A DNA stretch of 64,000 nt, taken from Enterobacter sp. Cy-643 (GTDB lineage Bacteria > Pseudomonadota > Gammaproteobacteria > Enterobacterales > Enterobacteriaceae). Shown in pieces: positions 1 through 9,159 of the stretch. Location: positions 62,001-126,000 of the forward strand of contig NZ_VWWV01000003.1 in assembly GCF_011752815.1 (NCBI RefSeq), given 5' to 3'. Each line of letters starts with the position of its first letter. Positions within the stretch are counted from its first letter, which is position 1. A program made the position numbers and the translations under genes. The notes beneath the pieces were generated by a model. The model did no database searches, was not told where the DNA came from, and worked only from the letters and a program-made list of their open reading frames with translations.

Positions 1-1268
1 GTGAAAATGCCCTCAAGGTGCTCTACCGTTTAAACAAAGCAGGCTACGAGGCCTACCTCGTCGGCGGCGGCGTCCGCGACCTGCTGCTGGGCAAAAAACC
101 GAAAGATTTCGACGTCACCACCAGCGCGACGCCAGAACAAGTTCGCAAACTGTTCCGTAACTGCCGCCTGGTTGGCCGCCGTTTCCGCCTGGCTCACGTC
201 ATGTTTGGGCCAGAAATCATCGAAGTGGCCACCTTCCGTGGTCATCATGAAGAACAGCAGTCTGCCGACCGTCAGACTTCGCAGCGTGGCCAGAACGGCA
301 TGCTGCTGCGTGATAACATCTTTGGTTCTATCGAAGAAGATGCCCAACGCCGCGACTTCACTATCAACAGTCTTTACTACAGCGTGGCCGATTTCTCCGT
401 GCGGGATTACGTCGGCGGCCTGAACGATCTGAACAAAGGCATTATTCGCCTGATTGGCGACCCGGAAACGCGCTACCGTGAAGATCCGGTGCGAATGCTG
501 CGCGCCGTGCGCTTTGCCGCCAAGCTGAACATGACCATCAGCCCGGAAACCGGCGAGCCGATTCCCCGCCTTGCCACGCTGCTGAACGATGTGCCCCCGG
601 CGCGTCTGTTTGAAGAGTCGCTCAAACTTCTGCAGGCCGGATACGGGTTCGAAACCTACCAGCTGCTGCGTGAATATCAGCTCTTCCAGCCGTTGTTCCC
701 GATCATCACCCGCTACTTCACCGAGCAGGGCGACAGCCCGATGGAACGCATTATTGCGCTGGTGCTGAAGAACACCGATACCCGCATTCACAACGATATG
801 CGCGTGAATCCGGCCTTCCTGTTTGCGGCAATGTTCTGGTATCCACAGCTGGAAATGGCGCAAAAGATTGCCCAGGAAAGCGGTCTCGCTTACTACGACG
901 CCTTTGCGCTGGCGATGAATGAGGTGCTGGATGAAGCCTGCCGCGCGCTGGCGATTCCAAAACGTATTACTACGCTAGTGCGTGATATCTGGGGCCTGCA
1001 GCTGCGTCTGTCCCGCCGCCAGGGTAAACGCGCCTGGAAGCTCATGGAGCATCCTAAGTTCCGGGCGTCTTACGACCTGCTGGCGCTGCGTGCAGAAGTC
1101 GAGAACAATCAGGAATTGCTGCGCCTGACCAAATGGTGGGGCGAATTCCAGGTGGCTGCGCCGCCAATGCAAAAAGACATGCTGAACGACCTTGGCGACG
1201 AGCCTGCTGCACGCCGCCGTACCCGCCGCCCGCGCAAACGTGCGCCGCGTCGCGAAGGTAATTCATGA
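1..1268 (+). CDS. pcnB: Poly(A) polymerase I, 5' end cut by window edge
   Basis: PcnB adds poly(A) tails to RNA 3' ends and so promotes RNA decay and controls antisense RNA stability. The reading frame is open from base 3 to the TGA at 1266-1268, so the N-terminal part lies outside the window; the first visible residues (ENALKV) match the family about 50 residues from its start. The nucleotidyltransferase core is visible: the glycine motif [10 protein letters not shown] followed by the DFDVTT metal-binding aspartates. The C-terminus is the usual very basic tail ([14 protein letters not shown]), an RNA-binding extension. The stop overlaps the start of folK by 4 bases, so the two are translationally coupled as in other enterobacteria. 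Confidence 0.97.
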   Translation, partial: ENALKVLYRLNKAGYEAYLVGGGVRDLLLGKKPKDFDVTTSATPEQVRKLFRNCRLVGRRFRLAHVMFGPEIIEVATFRGHHEEQQSADRQTSQRGQNGMLLRDNIFGSIEEDAQRRDFTINSLYYSVADFSVRDYVGGLNDLNKGIIRLIGDPETRYREDPVRMLRAVRFAAKLNMTISPETGEPIPRLATLLNDVPPARLFEESLKLLQAGYGFETYQLLREYQLFQPLFPIITRYFTEQGDSPMERIIALVLKNTDTRIHNDMRVNPAFLFAAMFWYPQLEMAQKIAQESGLAYYDAFALAMNEVLDEACRALAIPKRITTLVRDIWGLQLRLSRRQGKRAWKLMEHPKFRASYDLLALRAEVENNQELLRLTKWWGEFQVAAPPMQKDMLNDLGDEPAARRRTRRPRKRAPRREGNS

Positions 1269-1744
1269 CCCTCGCGTACATCGCGCTGGGCAGTAATCAG
1301 GCGTCGCCGCTGGAGCAGGTTTCATCTGCCCTTGACGCCCTGGCCGCCATTCCAGAAAGCCGAATGGTGGCCACTTCTTCGTTTTACCGCACTCCCCCGC
1401 TTGGTCCGCAGGATCAGCCCGATTATCTGAATGCTGCCGTGGTCCTGGATACCAATCTGTCTGCCGAAGCCCTTCTGGACCATACTCAACGTATTGAACT
1501 TGAGCATGGCCGCGTGCGCAAAGCAGAGCGCTGGGGGCCGCGGACGTTAGATCTCGATCTTATGCTGTTTGGCGATGAGGTGATTCACACCGAGCGCCTG
1601 ACCGTGCCTCATTACGACATGAAGAACCGCGCATTTATGCTGGTTCCTCTACTGGAAATAGCACCGGAATGCCGCTTTCCCGACGGGCAATCTATTGCTG
1701 CGATACTGGCTAGCCTCTCCCAGGAGGGCATTACTCGCTGGTAA
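1265..1744 (+). CDS. folK: HPPK, 6-hydroxymethyl-7,8-dihydropterin pyrophosphokinase
   Basis: FolK transfers pyrophosphate from ATP to 6-hydroxymethyl-7,8-dihydropterin in folate synthesis. At 159 aa it has the family length. The N-terminal GSN motif and the signature [12 protein letters not shown] near residues 92-103, with the two Mg-binding aspartates, are intact. It overlaps pcnB by 4 bases (ATGA). Only 44 bases separate it from panB, whereas E. coli carries a fimbrial cluster at this junction. Confidence 0.98.
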   Translation: MTLAYIALGSNQASPLEQVSSALDALAAIPESRMVATSSFYRTPPLGPQDQPDYLNAAVVLDTNLSAEALLDHTQRIELEHGRVRKAERWGPRTLDLDLMLFGDEVIHTERLTVPHYDMKNRAFMLVPLLEIAPECRFPDGQSIAAILASLSQEGITRW

Positions 1745-1788
1745 ACAGCGCGCCCGTATCCTGTTCTAACCTTTCTCCGGGGATGATG

Positions 1789-2583
1789 ATGAAACCCACT
1801 ACCACCTCCACCCTGCGTAAGCTCAAGCAGGAAAAAAAGAAATTCGCCACCCTGACCGCCTATGACTTTAGCTTCGCGAAGCTGTTTGCTGACGAAGGCG
1901 TCGGCGTGCTGCTGGTTGGCGATTCGCTGGGCATGACGGTTCAGGGCCACGACTCTACGCTGCCGGTCACGGTGGAAGACATTGCCTACCACACTCGCGC
2001 AGTTCGCCGCGGCGCACCAAACTGCCTGCTGCTGGCCGACCTGCCGTTTATGGCCTACGCCACGCCGGAGCAGGCGTTTGCCAACTCCGCAGAGGTGATG
2101 CGCGCCGGGGCTAACATGGTAAAAATCGAAGGCGGACGCTGGCTGGCTGGCACGGTGAAAATGCTGACGGAGCGCGCTGTTCCAGTTTGCGGTCATTTGG
2201 GATTAACGCCGCAGTCGGTCAATATTTTTGGCGGTTATAAAGTTCAGGGCCGCGACGAACAGGCTGCGCAAACGCTGCTGGACGACGCTCTGGCGCTGGA
2301 AGCCGCTGGTGCCCAGTTGCTGGTGCTGGAATGTGTTCCCGTTGAACTGGCTCAACGCGTAACCGAAGCGCTTTCTATCCCGGTGATTGGCATCGGCGCG
2401 GGCAACGTCACGGACGGGCAGATTCTGGTGATGCATGATGCCTTCGGGATCACTGGCGGCCATATTCCTAAGTTTGCGAAGAATTTCCTTGCCGAGACCG
2501 GCGATATTCGCGCTGCGGTGCGCCAGTACATGAGTGAAGTCGAATCCGGCAGTTATCCGGGCAACGAACACAGTTTTTACTGA
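1789..2583 (+). CDS. panB: Ketopantoate hydroxymethyltransferase
   Basis: PanB forms ketopantoate from 2-oxoisovalerate and methylene-tetrahydrofolate, the first committed step to pantothenate. I chose the third of three consecutive ATG codons because it gives the family length of 264 aa (MKPTT start) and sits best behind the GGGG ribosome site. The (beta/alpha)8 signatures [11 protein letters not shown] near residue 43, KIEGG near 112 and [11 protein letters not shown] near 200 are all present. panC follows after 13 bases, so panB and panC form an operon. Confidence 0.98.
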   Translation: MKPTTTSTLRKLKQEKKKFATLTAYDFSFAKLFADEGVGVLLVGDSLGMTVQGHDSTLPVTVEDIAYHTRAVRRGAPNCLLLADLPFMAYATPEQAFANSAEVMRAGANMVKIEGGRWLAGTVKMLTERAVPVCGHLGLTPQSVNIFGGYKVQGRDEQAAQTLLDDALALEAAGAQLLVLECVPVELAQRVTEALSIPVIGIGAGNVTDGQILVMHDAFGITGGHIPKFAKNFLAETGDIRAAVRQYMSEVESGSYPGNEHSFY

Positions 2584-2596
2584 CAGGAGATAGGTT

Positions 2597-3451
2597 GTGC
2601 TGATTATCGAAACGTTACCGCTGCTGCGTCAGCAGATTCGCCGCTGGCGCCAGGAAGGGAAACGCATTGCTCTCGTGCCAACCATGGGCAACCTGCACGA
2701 TGGGCATATGACGCTGGTGGAAGAAGCCAAAGCCGTTGCTGATGTGGTCGTGGTCAGTATTTTCGTTAACCCGATGCAGTTTGACAGGCCGGATGACTTA
2801 GCCCGCTACCCGCGTACCCTGCAGGAAGACTGCGAAAAGCTGAACCGCCGCAAGGTGGATATGGTCTTTGCCCCGGCGCCGGTAGACGTTTACCCTCAGG
2901 GCCTCGACACGCAAACCTTTGTCGATGTGCCGGGCATCTCCACCATGCTGGAAGGCGCCAGCCGCCCAGGGCATTTCCGTGGCGTATCCACCATTGTCAG
3001 CAAGCTGTTCAACCTCGTTCAGCCCGACGTTGCCTGCTTTGGCCAGAAGGATTATCAGCAGCTGGCGCTGATCCGAAAAATGGTCGCCGATATGGGTTAC
3101 GACATTGAGATTATTGGCGTACCGACCGTGCGCGCTAAAGACGGCCTGGCGCTTAGCTCACGTAATGGCTACCTGACTGCGGATCAGCGTAAGATCGCCC
3201 CGGGATTGAGCAAGGTGATGAACAGTCTTGCGGAAAAACTGCGCGGCGGCGACCGCGATACCGAAGAGATGCTGATTCTCGCGGCAACAGAACTGAACGA
3301 AAAAGGCTTCCGTTCCGATGACCTGCAAATCCGCGATGCGGACACGTTGTTGGAGCTGTCGGCGGAAAGCAAACGTGCGGTGATCCTGATGGCGGCCTGG
3401 CTGGGTCAGGCCCGACTGATTGATAACGTCACCGTCGATTTGGCGCAGTAG
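2597..3451 (+). CDS. panC: Pantothenate synthetase
   Basis: PanC condenses pantoate and beta-alanine with ATP through a pantoyl-adenylate. The start is GTG, 7 bases after an AGGAGA ribosome site; the next residues ([14 protein letters not shown]) match the family N-terminus. The class I nucleotidyl-transfer motifs are visible: [10 protein letters not shown] near residues 28-37 (HIGH-like) and LSSRN near 185 (KMSKS-like). Length 284 aa, one more than E. coli. Operon with panB; panD follows after 92 bases and there is no yadD between them. Confidence 0.98.
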   Translation: MLIIETLPLLRQQIRRWRQEGKRIALVPTMGNLHDGHMTLVEEAKAVADVVVVSIFVNPMQFDRPDDLARYPRTLQEDCEKLNRRKVDMVFAPAPVDVYPQGLDTQTFVDVPGISTMLEGASRPGHFRGVSTIVSKLFNLVQPDVACFGQKDYQQLALIRKMVADMGYDIEIIGVPTVRAKDGLALSSRNGYLTADQRKIAPGLSKVMNSLAEKLRGGDRDTEEMLILAATELNEKGFRSDDLQIRDADTLLELSAESKRAVILMAAWLGQARLIDNVTVDLAQ

Positions 3452-3543
3452 ACAACCCAAATAAAAAGGGCAATACTGCCCCGAATATCCACGGCGCGGG
3501 CGATACTCGCGCTTTTTAAGCCCAGTAACAAAGGTTCAAGTTT

Positions 3544-3924
3544 ATGATTCGCACCATGCTGCAAGGCAAGTTACACCGCGTCAAAGTGACTCAGGCGGAC
3601 TTGCATTACGAAGGCTCCTGCGCCATCGATCAGGACTTCCTTGAGGCGGCAGGCATTCTGGAATATGAAGCCATTGATATCTACAACGTCACCAACGGGA
3701 AGCGTTTCTCCACCTACGCTATCGCCGGTGAACGCGGCTCTAAAATCATCTCCGTTAACGGCGCGGCGGCGCATTGTGCCGACGTCGGTGACATCATGAT
3801 TATCGCCAGCTACGTTACGATGCCAGATGAGCAAGCGCGCAGCTGGCAGCCAAAAGTGGCCTACTTTGACGGTGAGAATGAGATGAAGCGTCTCGCGAAA
3901 GCCGTGCCGGTTCAGGTCGCGTAA
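3544..3924 (+). CDS. panD: Aspartate 1-decarboxylase proenzyme
   Basis: PanD makes beta-alanine for pantothenate by decarboxylating aspartate. It is pyruvoyl-dependent: the proenzyme cleaves itself between Gly24 and Ser25 (sequence HYEGSCAID), turning Ser25 into the pyruvoyl group. The 126-aa length and the cleavage motif are standard. The leader of 92 bases after panC holds an inverted repeat (GCGCG...CGCGC then TTTTT, about 3494-3517) that may attenuate readthrough from panBC. Confidence 0.98.
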   Translation: MIRTMLQGKLHRVKVTQADLHYEGSCAIDQDFLEAAGILEYEAIDIYNVTNGKRFSTYAIAGERGSKIISVNGAAAHCADVGDIMIIASYVTMPDEQARSWQPKVAYFDGENEMKRLAKAVPVQVA

Positions 3925-3931
3925 AGACAGC

Positions 3932-3955
3932 CCCTCTCCCCCGGCGGGGAGAGGG
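3932..3955. repeat. GC-rich palindrome, CCCTCTCCCC type
   Basis: An inverted repeat CCCTCTCCCC / GGGGAGAGGG with a 4-base loop lies between panD and yadE, which converge. There is no T-run, so it is not a standard intrinsic terminator. A second copy sharing GCCCCTCTCC lies at 14274-14297, also in an intergenic space. Short palindromes of this kind are dispersed in many enterobacterial genomes; that statement is from general knowledge, and the copy number here cannot be judged from one window. Confidence 0.6.
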
Positions 3956-4002
3956 AATTGACCAGCCCACGTTACTTCACATCTGACAGAAACAGGATCG
4001 GC

Positions 4003-5253
4003 TTAAGACTCAGGCTGATTGGTAATCGTCCTCGACATCGTCTCCAGCGAATCCGTCCTCATAATATAAAGCCGCTTCAGTAAGAACGGGTTGTCGCCCG
4101 GTTTCACCTTCCCACGCACCGTGGTTACCGCCATATGGAACCCTGCGTCGTTCGCCGCTTTTACCGCAATATCGTTATAGCCGCCGAAAGGATAAGAGAG
4201 ATAAAGCACGTGCGGATTGAACTGCGACAGCGCGCGGCGCGAGTGCTCAAAATCAAACAGAATATTGTGGTAGCTGCGGCTCAGAAGAATCGGGCGGCGG
4301 TAATTATCAACGCGGTGCAGGAAATGCGTGTGCGACTGAATATCGAACACGCTCTGGATCGCCTCCAGCTCGGAAATACTCATAAACTGCAGAGACTTTG
4401 GATTCCACGGCTGTGGATGGCGCTTAATACGCGATGAAATAATGTAGGCCGTCGCTTTAAAGCCGTACTGTTTAAGAATCGGGAACGCGTAGCGATAGAC
4501 TGATTTCAGCCCGTCATCAAAGGTAATCACCACCGCGCGGGCCGGGAGGTTCATCCGGTTACGCACGTAGCCTTCCAACTGGTACATCGTCAGCGTGGTG
4601 TAGCCCATATCACGCAGCCAGGTCATCTGGTTGCTGAACGCGACCACCGAGGTTGTCGTGGAGGTATGGCGAAAACGCGTATTTTCCTCATCGCGCAGAA
4701 TGTGGTGATAAGTCAGAACCGGAATGCCGTTATCCGGCTGCGCGTCCAGGCTGCTGATGTAGCCCAGGCGGTTGCCGATGCGAATTTGGTACCAGGTCTG
4801 GTTTAAGCGATCTTTGAGCTTACCGATGATGGGGTAACGCAGGTTATCTGCCAGCATGCCGAACACCGATGACGAGGTCGCCGGCTCGCTATAGATAGCC
4901 ACGTCGCGGAAAGTGATCAGGTTTTGATTACTTAACGGATTGTTGAGATCGCCCAGCCGGTCTTCCACCCGCTGCTTGCCTTTGACGGGGCCAAGATGCG
5001 CCTTGTCGATAAACCCGGTGCCGAAACCAAAATTAAACTCGTAATAATCTGCGGAAGTCGGCACCACCGCCAGGATTTGCCCCTGACCAATACGGCCAAC
5101 GGAAATCACATTATCACCAACCTGTGCCCAGATATCGGCATCTTCGATGGTTTGCATATATTGGGCGGGGGTGTCATGGCTACTGAGCAGGCTAGCCTGA
5201 GCCGTTCCGATGCTGATGACCAGCATGACGCAATAAACAAGGCGAGTTAACAT
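4003..5253 (-). CDS. yadE: Polysaccharide deacetylase family protein YadE
   Basis: A 416-aa exported protein close to E. coli YadE (409 aa). A cleavable signal peptide covers about residues 1-20 ([20 protein letters not shown]). The middle part looks like SH3-like wall or ligand-binding domains, and the C-terminal half is a NodB-type (carbohydrate esterase 4) domain with TYHH near residue 182, ITFDDG near 243 and SHTHFLH near 305, the metal and catalytic motifs of the family. The substrate is not established. It converges with panD and is separated from yadI by 90 bases. Confidence 0.9.
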   Translation of the reverse strand: MLTRLVYCVMLVISIGTAQASLLSSHDTPAQYMQTIEDADIWAQVGDNVISVGRIGQGQILAVVPTSADYYEFNFGFGTGFIDKAHLGPVKGKQRVEDRLGDLNNPLSNQNLITFRDVAIYSEPATSSSVFGMLADNLRYPIIGKLKDRLNQTWYQIRIGNRLGYISSLDAQPDNGIPVLTYHHILRDEENTRFRHTSTTTSVVAFSNQMTWLRDMGYTTLTMYQLEGYVRNRMNLPARAVVITFDDGLKSVYRYAFPILKQYGFKATAYIISSRIKRHPQPWNPKSLQFMSISELEAIQSVFDIQSHTHFLHRVDNYRRPILLSRSYHNILFDFEHSRRALSQFNPHVLYLSYPFGGYNDIAVKAANDAGFHMAVTTVRGKVKPGDNPFLLKRLYIMRTDSLETMSRTITNQPES

Positions 5254-5343
5254 GGCAAATTAGTCAGTTTTGTCTGAAAGACGGAAGGAAGTCATTAGTT
5301 TAGCAAAAGACCCGTGAATACCAACCCGAATAAATCGATACCC

Positions 5344-5775
5344 TTAATAACCGTGCAACAATACAAACGGCGGATTCTTTTGCTGCTGGTGCCAAAGGCT
5401 GGTCACCGCCTCACCACCCTGCTCCACAATAAGCTGTCGGAAAGCTTCGCTGGAGATATTTTCCCGCTGCTCCCGCATTGCTAAAAGCAGCGGCAGCGTT
5501 ACCCCGGCGATAACTTCGCAATGCTCATGCTTATGGTTCATCAATGCCGCTGCACGGTAAGGTTCCGCCCCGCTAATATCTGTCAGAAAGATAACGCCGT
5601 CGCCCGAGTCACAGTGGTGAAGAGCGTCGCACATCATCCGGCTGAGCATATTGGTGCTTAACCCATGCCAGAAATTCACCGCACAGCACTGAGGCTGTTG
5701 GCCAAAACGCTGCTCGATAGCATCCAGTATCTTTTGCGCGTAGTCGTCGTGTCCGGCAATGACCCAGCCAAGCAT
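5344..5775 (-). CDS. yadI: PTS EIIA component, mannose family, YadI
   Basis: 143 aa, close to E. coli YadI (146 aa). It has the EIIA(Man) fold pattern: MLGWVIAGHDDYAQ at the N-terminus with the likely phosphorylated His9, and IFLTDISGAEP near residues 65-75. No EIIB, EIIC or EIID gene lies beside it, so it is an orphan phosphocarrier, and its partner and sugar are unknown. It sits on the same strand as yadE. Confidence 0.88.
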   Translation of the reverse strand: MLGWVIAGHDDYAQKILDAIEQRFGQQPQCCAVNFWHGLSTNMLSRMMCDALHHCDSGDGVIFLTDISGAEPYRAAALMNHKHEHCEVIAGVTLPLLLAMREQRENISSEAFRQLIVEQGGEAVTSLWHQQQKNPPFVLLHGY

Positions 5776-5853
5776 AAAGTCTCTCCTGTTTATGGAGCGA
5801 CAGTGTGCCAGAACGCTGAATAAGTAGCCTGATGCGTATCAATTTGGCGTAAG

Positions 5854-5879
5854 AAAAATCCCCCTAAAGAGGGGGATTT
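5854..5879 (-). terminator. Intrinsic terminator of yadGH
   Basis: A 10-bp stem (AAATCCCCCT paired with AGGGGGATTT) with a 4-base loop, followed on the minus strand by a T-run. It lies 12 bases downstream of the yadH stop and ends the yadG-yadH transcript before yadI. Confidence 0.85.
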
Positions 5880-5891
5880 AAGAAGAGACTA

Positions 5892-6662
5892 TTAGGTTCG
5901 CAGTCCGCGACCACGCTGGATGAGATACCAGCACAACAGATAAAACACGACGATAAAGATTGCCAGCACGCCGACGGTGGTCACCAAAGGCACATCTGAA
6001 ATGCCCAGGAAACCAAAACGGAAGCCGCTAATCATGTAGACAATGGGGTTCAGGTGCGACAGCGCCTGCCAGAACGGCGGCAGCAGAGTCAGGGAATAAA
6101 ACACCCCGCCCAAATAGGTCAGCGGCGTCAGCACGAAGGTCGGGATCAGGCTGATATCGTCGAACGTTTTGGCAAAGACGGCGTTCAGCAGACCGGCCAG
6201 CGAGAACAAAATAGCCGTCAGCACCAGCGTCAGCGCGACGAACAGCCAGGAATGCACCTGGAACGGGACGAAGAACAGCGACACTGCCGTGACCAGAATA
6301 CCCACGCACAGGCCACGCGCTACGCCGCCGCCAACATAGCCCGCGATGATTACGTGCGTGGGTACCGGCGCTACCAGCAGCTCTTCGATATTGCGCTGGA
6401 ACTTCGCGCTGAAGAACGAGGAAGCGACGTTGGCATAGGCGTTGGTGATCACCGCCATCATGATCAGGCCCGGCACGATGAACTGCATGTAGGTAAAGCC
6501 GTGCATTTCGCCGATACGCGAGCCAATCAGGTTACCGAAGATAATGAAATACAGGGTCATGGTGATGACCGGCGGAACCAGCGTCTGGATCCAGATACGG
6601 GCAAAGCGGTGAACCTCCTTGGTCCAGATGCTTTTCAGCGCCACCCAGTACAGCTGCATCAT
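5892..6662 (-). CDS. yadH: ABC-2 type exporter permease YadH
   Basis: 256-aa integral membrane protein with six predicted hydrophobic segments and the ABC-2 permease pattern, for example LTPLTYLGGVFY near residues 178-189. It is the permease partner of YadG: their genes overlap by 4 bases (ATGA). The exported substrate is not known for the E. coli orthologue. Length equals E. coli YadH. Confidence 0.93.
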   Translation of the reverse strand: MMQLYWVALKSIWTKEVHRFARIWIQTLVPPVITMTLYFIIFGNLIGSRIGEMHGFTYMQFIVPGLIMMAVITNAYANVASSFFSAKFQRNIEELLVAPVPTHVIIAGYVGGGVARGLCVGILVTAVSLFFVPFQVHSWLFVALTLVLTAILFSLAGLLNAVFAKTFDDISLIPTFVLTPLTYLGGVFYSLTLLPPFWQALSHLNPIVYMISGFRFGFLGISDVPLVTTVGVLAIFIVVFYLLCWYLIQRGRGLRT

Positions 6663-7585
6663 GCCTGATCCCCTTGTTTACCGTTTACCAGCGTCACGAA
6701 CAACTCTTCGAGACGGTTAGCTTTGTTACGCATACTTTGCACCTGAATCCCCTGCGCGCTTAGCTGGCTAAACACGCTGTTAATCCCCTGCTCACGCAGA
6801 ACTTCGACTTCCAGCGTGGACGTGTCCACCAGCCGATACTGGTAACCGTCGAGCTTAGGCAGTGGGCTTTTAGGGGCCAAATCCAGGATGAAAGTTTCCG
6901 ATTTCAGTTTGGAAAGCAGGGACTTCATCGAGGTGTTTTCCACCAGCTCACCGCGCTGAATAATGCCGATATTGCGACACAGCATTTCGGCTTCTTCCAA
7001 GTAGTGGGTAGTCAGAATAATGGTAGTGCCTTTGTCGTTAAGATCTTTCAGGAAGCCCCACATAGAGCGGCGCAACTCAATGTCTACGCCTGCGGTGGGT
7101 TCATCCAGAATCAGTAGCTTAGGTTCGTGCATTAACGCACGGGCAATCATCAGGCGGCGCTTCATTCCTCCCGATAACATACGCGCACGTTCGTTACGTT
7201 TTTCCCACAGATCGAGCTGTTTTAAATACTTTTCGCTCCGGGCTATCGCTTCGCTGCGCTCAACGCCGTAGTAGCCAGCCTGATGCACAACTATCTGTTG
7301 CACCGTTTCAAACGGGTTAAAGTTGAATTCTTGGGGGACCAGGCCAAGCTGGCGTTTAGCGTTAACCACGTCTTTTTGCAGATCGTAGCCAAACACCCGC
7401 ACGCGGCCGGAGGTTTTATTCACCAACGAACTGATGATACCGATGGTGGTGGACTTTCCCGCACCGTTAGGGCCGAGCAGCGCATAGAAATCGCCCGCCT
7501 CAACACGAAGATCTATGCCGCGCAGCGCCTGAACGCCACCGGGATAGGTTTTCGTTAACTGTTCCAGTTCCAATGCAATTGTCAT
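6659..7585 (-). CDS. yadG: ABC exporter ATPase YadG
   Basis: 308-aa ATPase subunit. Walker A GPNGAGKST near residues 38-46, Q-loop in LVPQEF, ABC signature LSGGMKRR near 137-144, Walker B LLILDEPTAGVD near 157-168 and the H-loop in LTTHYLEEAE are all present, so it should be active. It is transcribed first, overlaps yadH and diverges from can across a 97-base spacer that must hold both promoters. Confidence 0.95.
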   Translation of the reverse strand: MTIALELEQLTKTYPGGVQALRGIDLRVEAGDFYALLGPNGAGKSTTIGIISSLVNKTSGRVRVFGYDLQKDVVNAKRQLGLVPQEFNFNPFETVQQIVVHQAGYYGVERSEAIARSEKYLKQLDLWEKRNERARMLSGGMKRRLMIARALMHEPKLLILDEPTAGVDIELRRSMWGFLKDLNDKGTTIILTTHYLEEAEMLCRNIGIIQRGELVENTSMKSLLSKLKSETFILDLAPKSPLPKLDGYQYRLVDTSTLEVEVLREQGINSVFSQLSAQGIQVQSMRNKANRLEELFVTLVNGKQGDQA

Positions 7586-7682
7586 GGGTATTCGCTTACC
7601 TTATTCGGTACTTGTTTATAAATTTGTTGAGTTACCCTATATTACCCCATCGCACTTCTCGGGTGACAGGCGTTAACCTCAC

Positions 7683-8363
7683 ATGAAAGACATTGATTCC
7701 CTTATCAGCAATAATGAACTTTGGTCAAAAATGCTGGTTGAGGAAGACCCCGGTTTCTTCGAAAGACTTGCCCAGGCACAAAAACCCCGCTTTCTCTGGA
7801 TTGGCTGCTCCGACAGCCGTGTCCCCGCCGAACGACTTACCGGCCTGGAGCCAGGCGAACTCTTTGTTCACCGTAACGTGGCTAACCTGGTTGTTCATAC
7901 CGATCTGAATTGCCTCTCCGTTGTGCAGTACGCCGTAGACGTCCTTGAAGTTGAGCACATTATTATTTGTGGTCACTACGGCTGCGGCGGCGTTCAGGCT
8001 GCGGTAGAAAATCCGGAGTTGGGCCTGATTAACAACTGGCTGCTGCACATTCGCGACCTGTGGTTCAAGCATAGTTCGCTCTTGGGGGAACTGGCACCGG
8101 AACAGCGGATGGATACACTCTGCGAACTGAACGTCATGGAGCAGGTCTACAACATCGGCCACTCCACTATCATGCAGTCTGCCTGGAAGCGCGGCCAGAA
8201 AGTCACGGTTCACGGCTGGGTCTACGGTATTCACGACGGCCGCCTGCGCGACCTTGAGGTGACGGCTACCAGCCGCGAGTCACTCGAGCAGGGTTACCGC
8301 AGCGGCATAGCCAACCTGAAGAATACCCACCATAGCCACCGGAATCGCGCAGCTTCGCAGTAA
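7683..8363 (+). CDS. can: Beta-class carbonic anhydrase
   Basis: Can interconverts CO2 and bicarbonate and is needed for growth in air in E. coli. The zinc and gate residues are visible: Cys42, Asp44 and Arg46 in GCSDSR, then His98 and Cys101 in CGHYGCGG. 226 aa against 220 in E. coli; the additional residues are a His- and Arg-rich tail ([11 protein letters not shown]). It is followed by a bidirectional terminator shared with hpt. Confidence 0.97.
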   Translation: MKDIDSLISNNELWSKMLVEEDPGFFERLAQAQKPRFLWIGCSDSRVPAERLTGLEPGELFVHRNVANLVVHTDLNCLSVVQYAVDVLEVEHIIICGHYGCGGVQAAVENPELGLINNWLLHIRDLWFKHSSLLGELAPEQRMDTLCELNVMEQVYNIGHSTIMQSAWKRGQKVTVHGWVYGIHDGRLRDLEVTATSRESLEQGYRSGIANLKNTHHSHRNRAASQ

Positions 8364-8383
8364 TTCCACAAAAAGTGGATAGC

Positions 8384-8410
8384 AAAAAGGGCCTTTTAAG
8401 GCCCTTTTTT
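8384..8410. terminator. Bidirectional terminator between can and hpt
   Basis: A hairpin with an AAGGGCC / GGCCCTT stem, flanked by A5 on the left and T6 on the right, so it can stop both can (plus strand) and hpt (minus strand). It lies in the 63-base gap between two convergent stops. Confidence 0.88.
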
Positions 8411-8426
8411 CGTTACACGACGTAGA

Positions 8427-8963
8427 TTACTCGTCGAGCATGACCACTTTGCCAACGAATGGCAGATGGCGATAGCGCTGGGCATAGTCGATGCCGTAGC
8501 CAACCACGAATTCGTCCGGAATGGAGAAGCCGACGTATTCAACGTTGACGTTCACTTCGCGGCGGGTCGGTTTGTCCAGTAGCGTACAAATGGCCAGAGA
8601 TTTTGGTTCGCGCAGGCTCAGGATCTCACGCACTTTGCTCAGGGTGTTACCGGAGTCAATAATGTCTTCCACGATAAGCACATCTTTCCCGCGGATGTCT
8701 TCGTCCAGATCTTTCAGGATCTTCACGTCGCGAGTGGTGGACATGCCGCTGCCGTAGCTTGATGCGGTCATAAAATCGACTTCATGGGAAACCTGAACTT
8801 CGCGGCACAGATCCGCCATAAACATAAATGACCCACGCAGCAGACCCACCAGCACCATGTCACTGCCGCTGTCGCGATAGTGTTCGGTGATTTGACGACC
8901 CAGCTCAGCGACACGGGCTTTGATCTCCGCTTCCGGGATCATCACTTCAACAGTATGTTTCAT
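8427..8963 (-). CDS. hpt: Hypoxanthine phosphoribosyltransferase
   Basis: Hpt salvages hypoxanthine (and guanine weakly) to IMP using PRPP. The start MKHTVEV was chosen because it gives the family length of 178 aa; an in-frame ATG four codons upstream and an open frame beyond exist but are not needed. The PRPP-binding motif [14 protein letters not shown] near residues 98-111 is intact. It diverges from gcd. A TATACT -10 box can be read on the minus strand at 9041-9046. Confidence 0.97.
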   Translation of the reverse strand: MKHTVEVMIPEAEIKARVAELGRQITEHYRDSGSDMVLVGLLRGSFMFMADLCREVQVSHEVDFMTASSYGSGMSTTRDVKILKDLDEDIRGKDVLIVEDIIDSGNTLSKVREILSLREPKSLAICTLLDKPTRREVNVNVEYVGFSIPDEFVVGYGIDYAQRYRHLPFVGKVVMLDE

Positions 8964-9091
8964 ATCTCTAACCATATGATTTAAAAACAAATCATTTAAT
9001 GCTGGTTCACCTGCAGCCAACACAAAATATTGAGGCGTGGAGTATACCAGCAAAACGCCTTCACATCCCCACTTCAAAAAAAAGCCATAAA

Positions 9092-9107
9092 TGTGACAAC
9101 CATCACA
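9092..9107. promoter_or_regulatory. CRP site between hpt and gcd
   Basis: TGTGACAACCATCACA, a perfect TGTGA-N6-TCACA core. It is centred about 33 bases upstream of the start point implied by the gcd TATAAT at 9120-9125, overlapping the -35 position, which suits repression; repression of gcd by cAMP-CRP is reported for E. coli. Relative to the hpt -10 box it lies near -65, so an effect on hpt is also possible. Confidence 0.75.
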
Positions 9108-9119
9108 CTTGTTAATAAC

Positions 9120-9125
9120 TATAAT
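9120..9125 (+). promoter_or_regulatory. gcd -10 element
   Basis: A perfect TATAAT 35 bases upstream of the gcd GTG start. No good -35 hexamer is found 16-18 bases upstream; that position is occupied by the CRP site. Confidence 0.5.
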
Positions 9126-9159
9126 TAAATGCTATCAAACCTTTATGAGTGTGATAATT

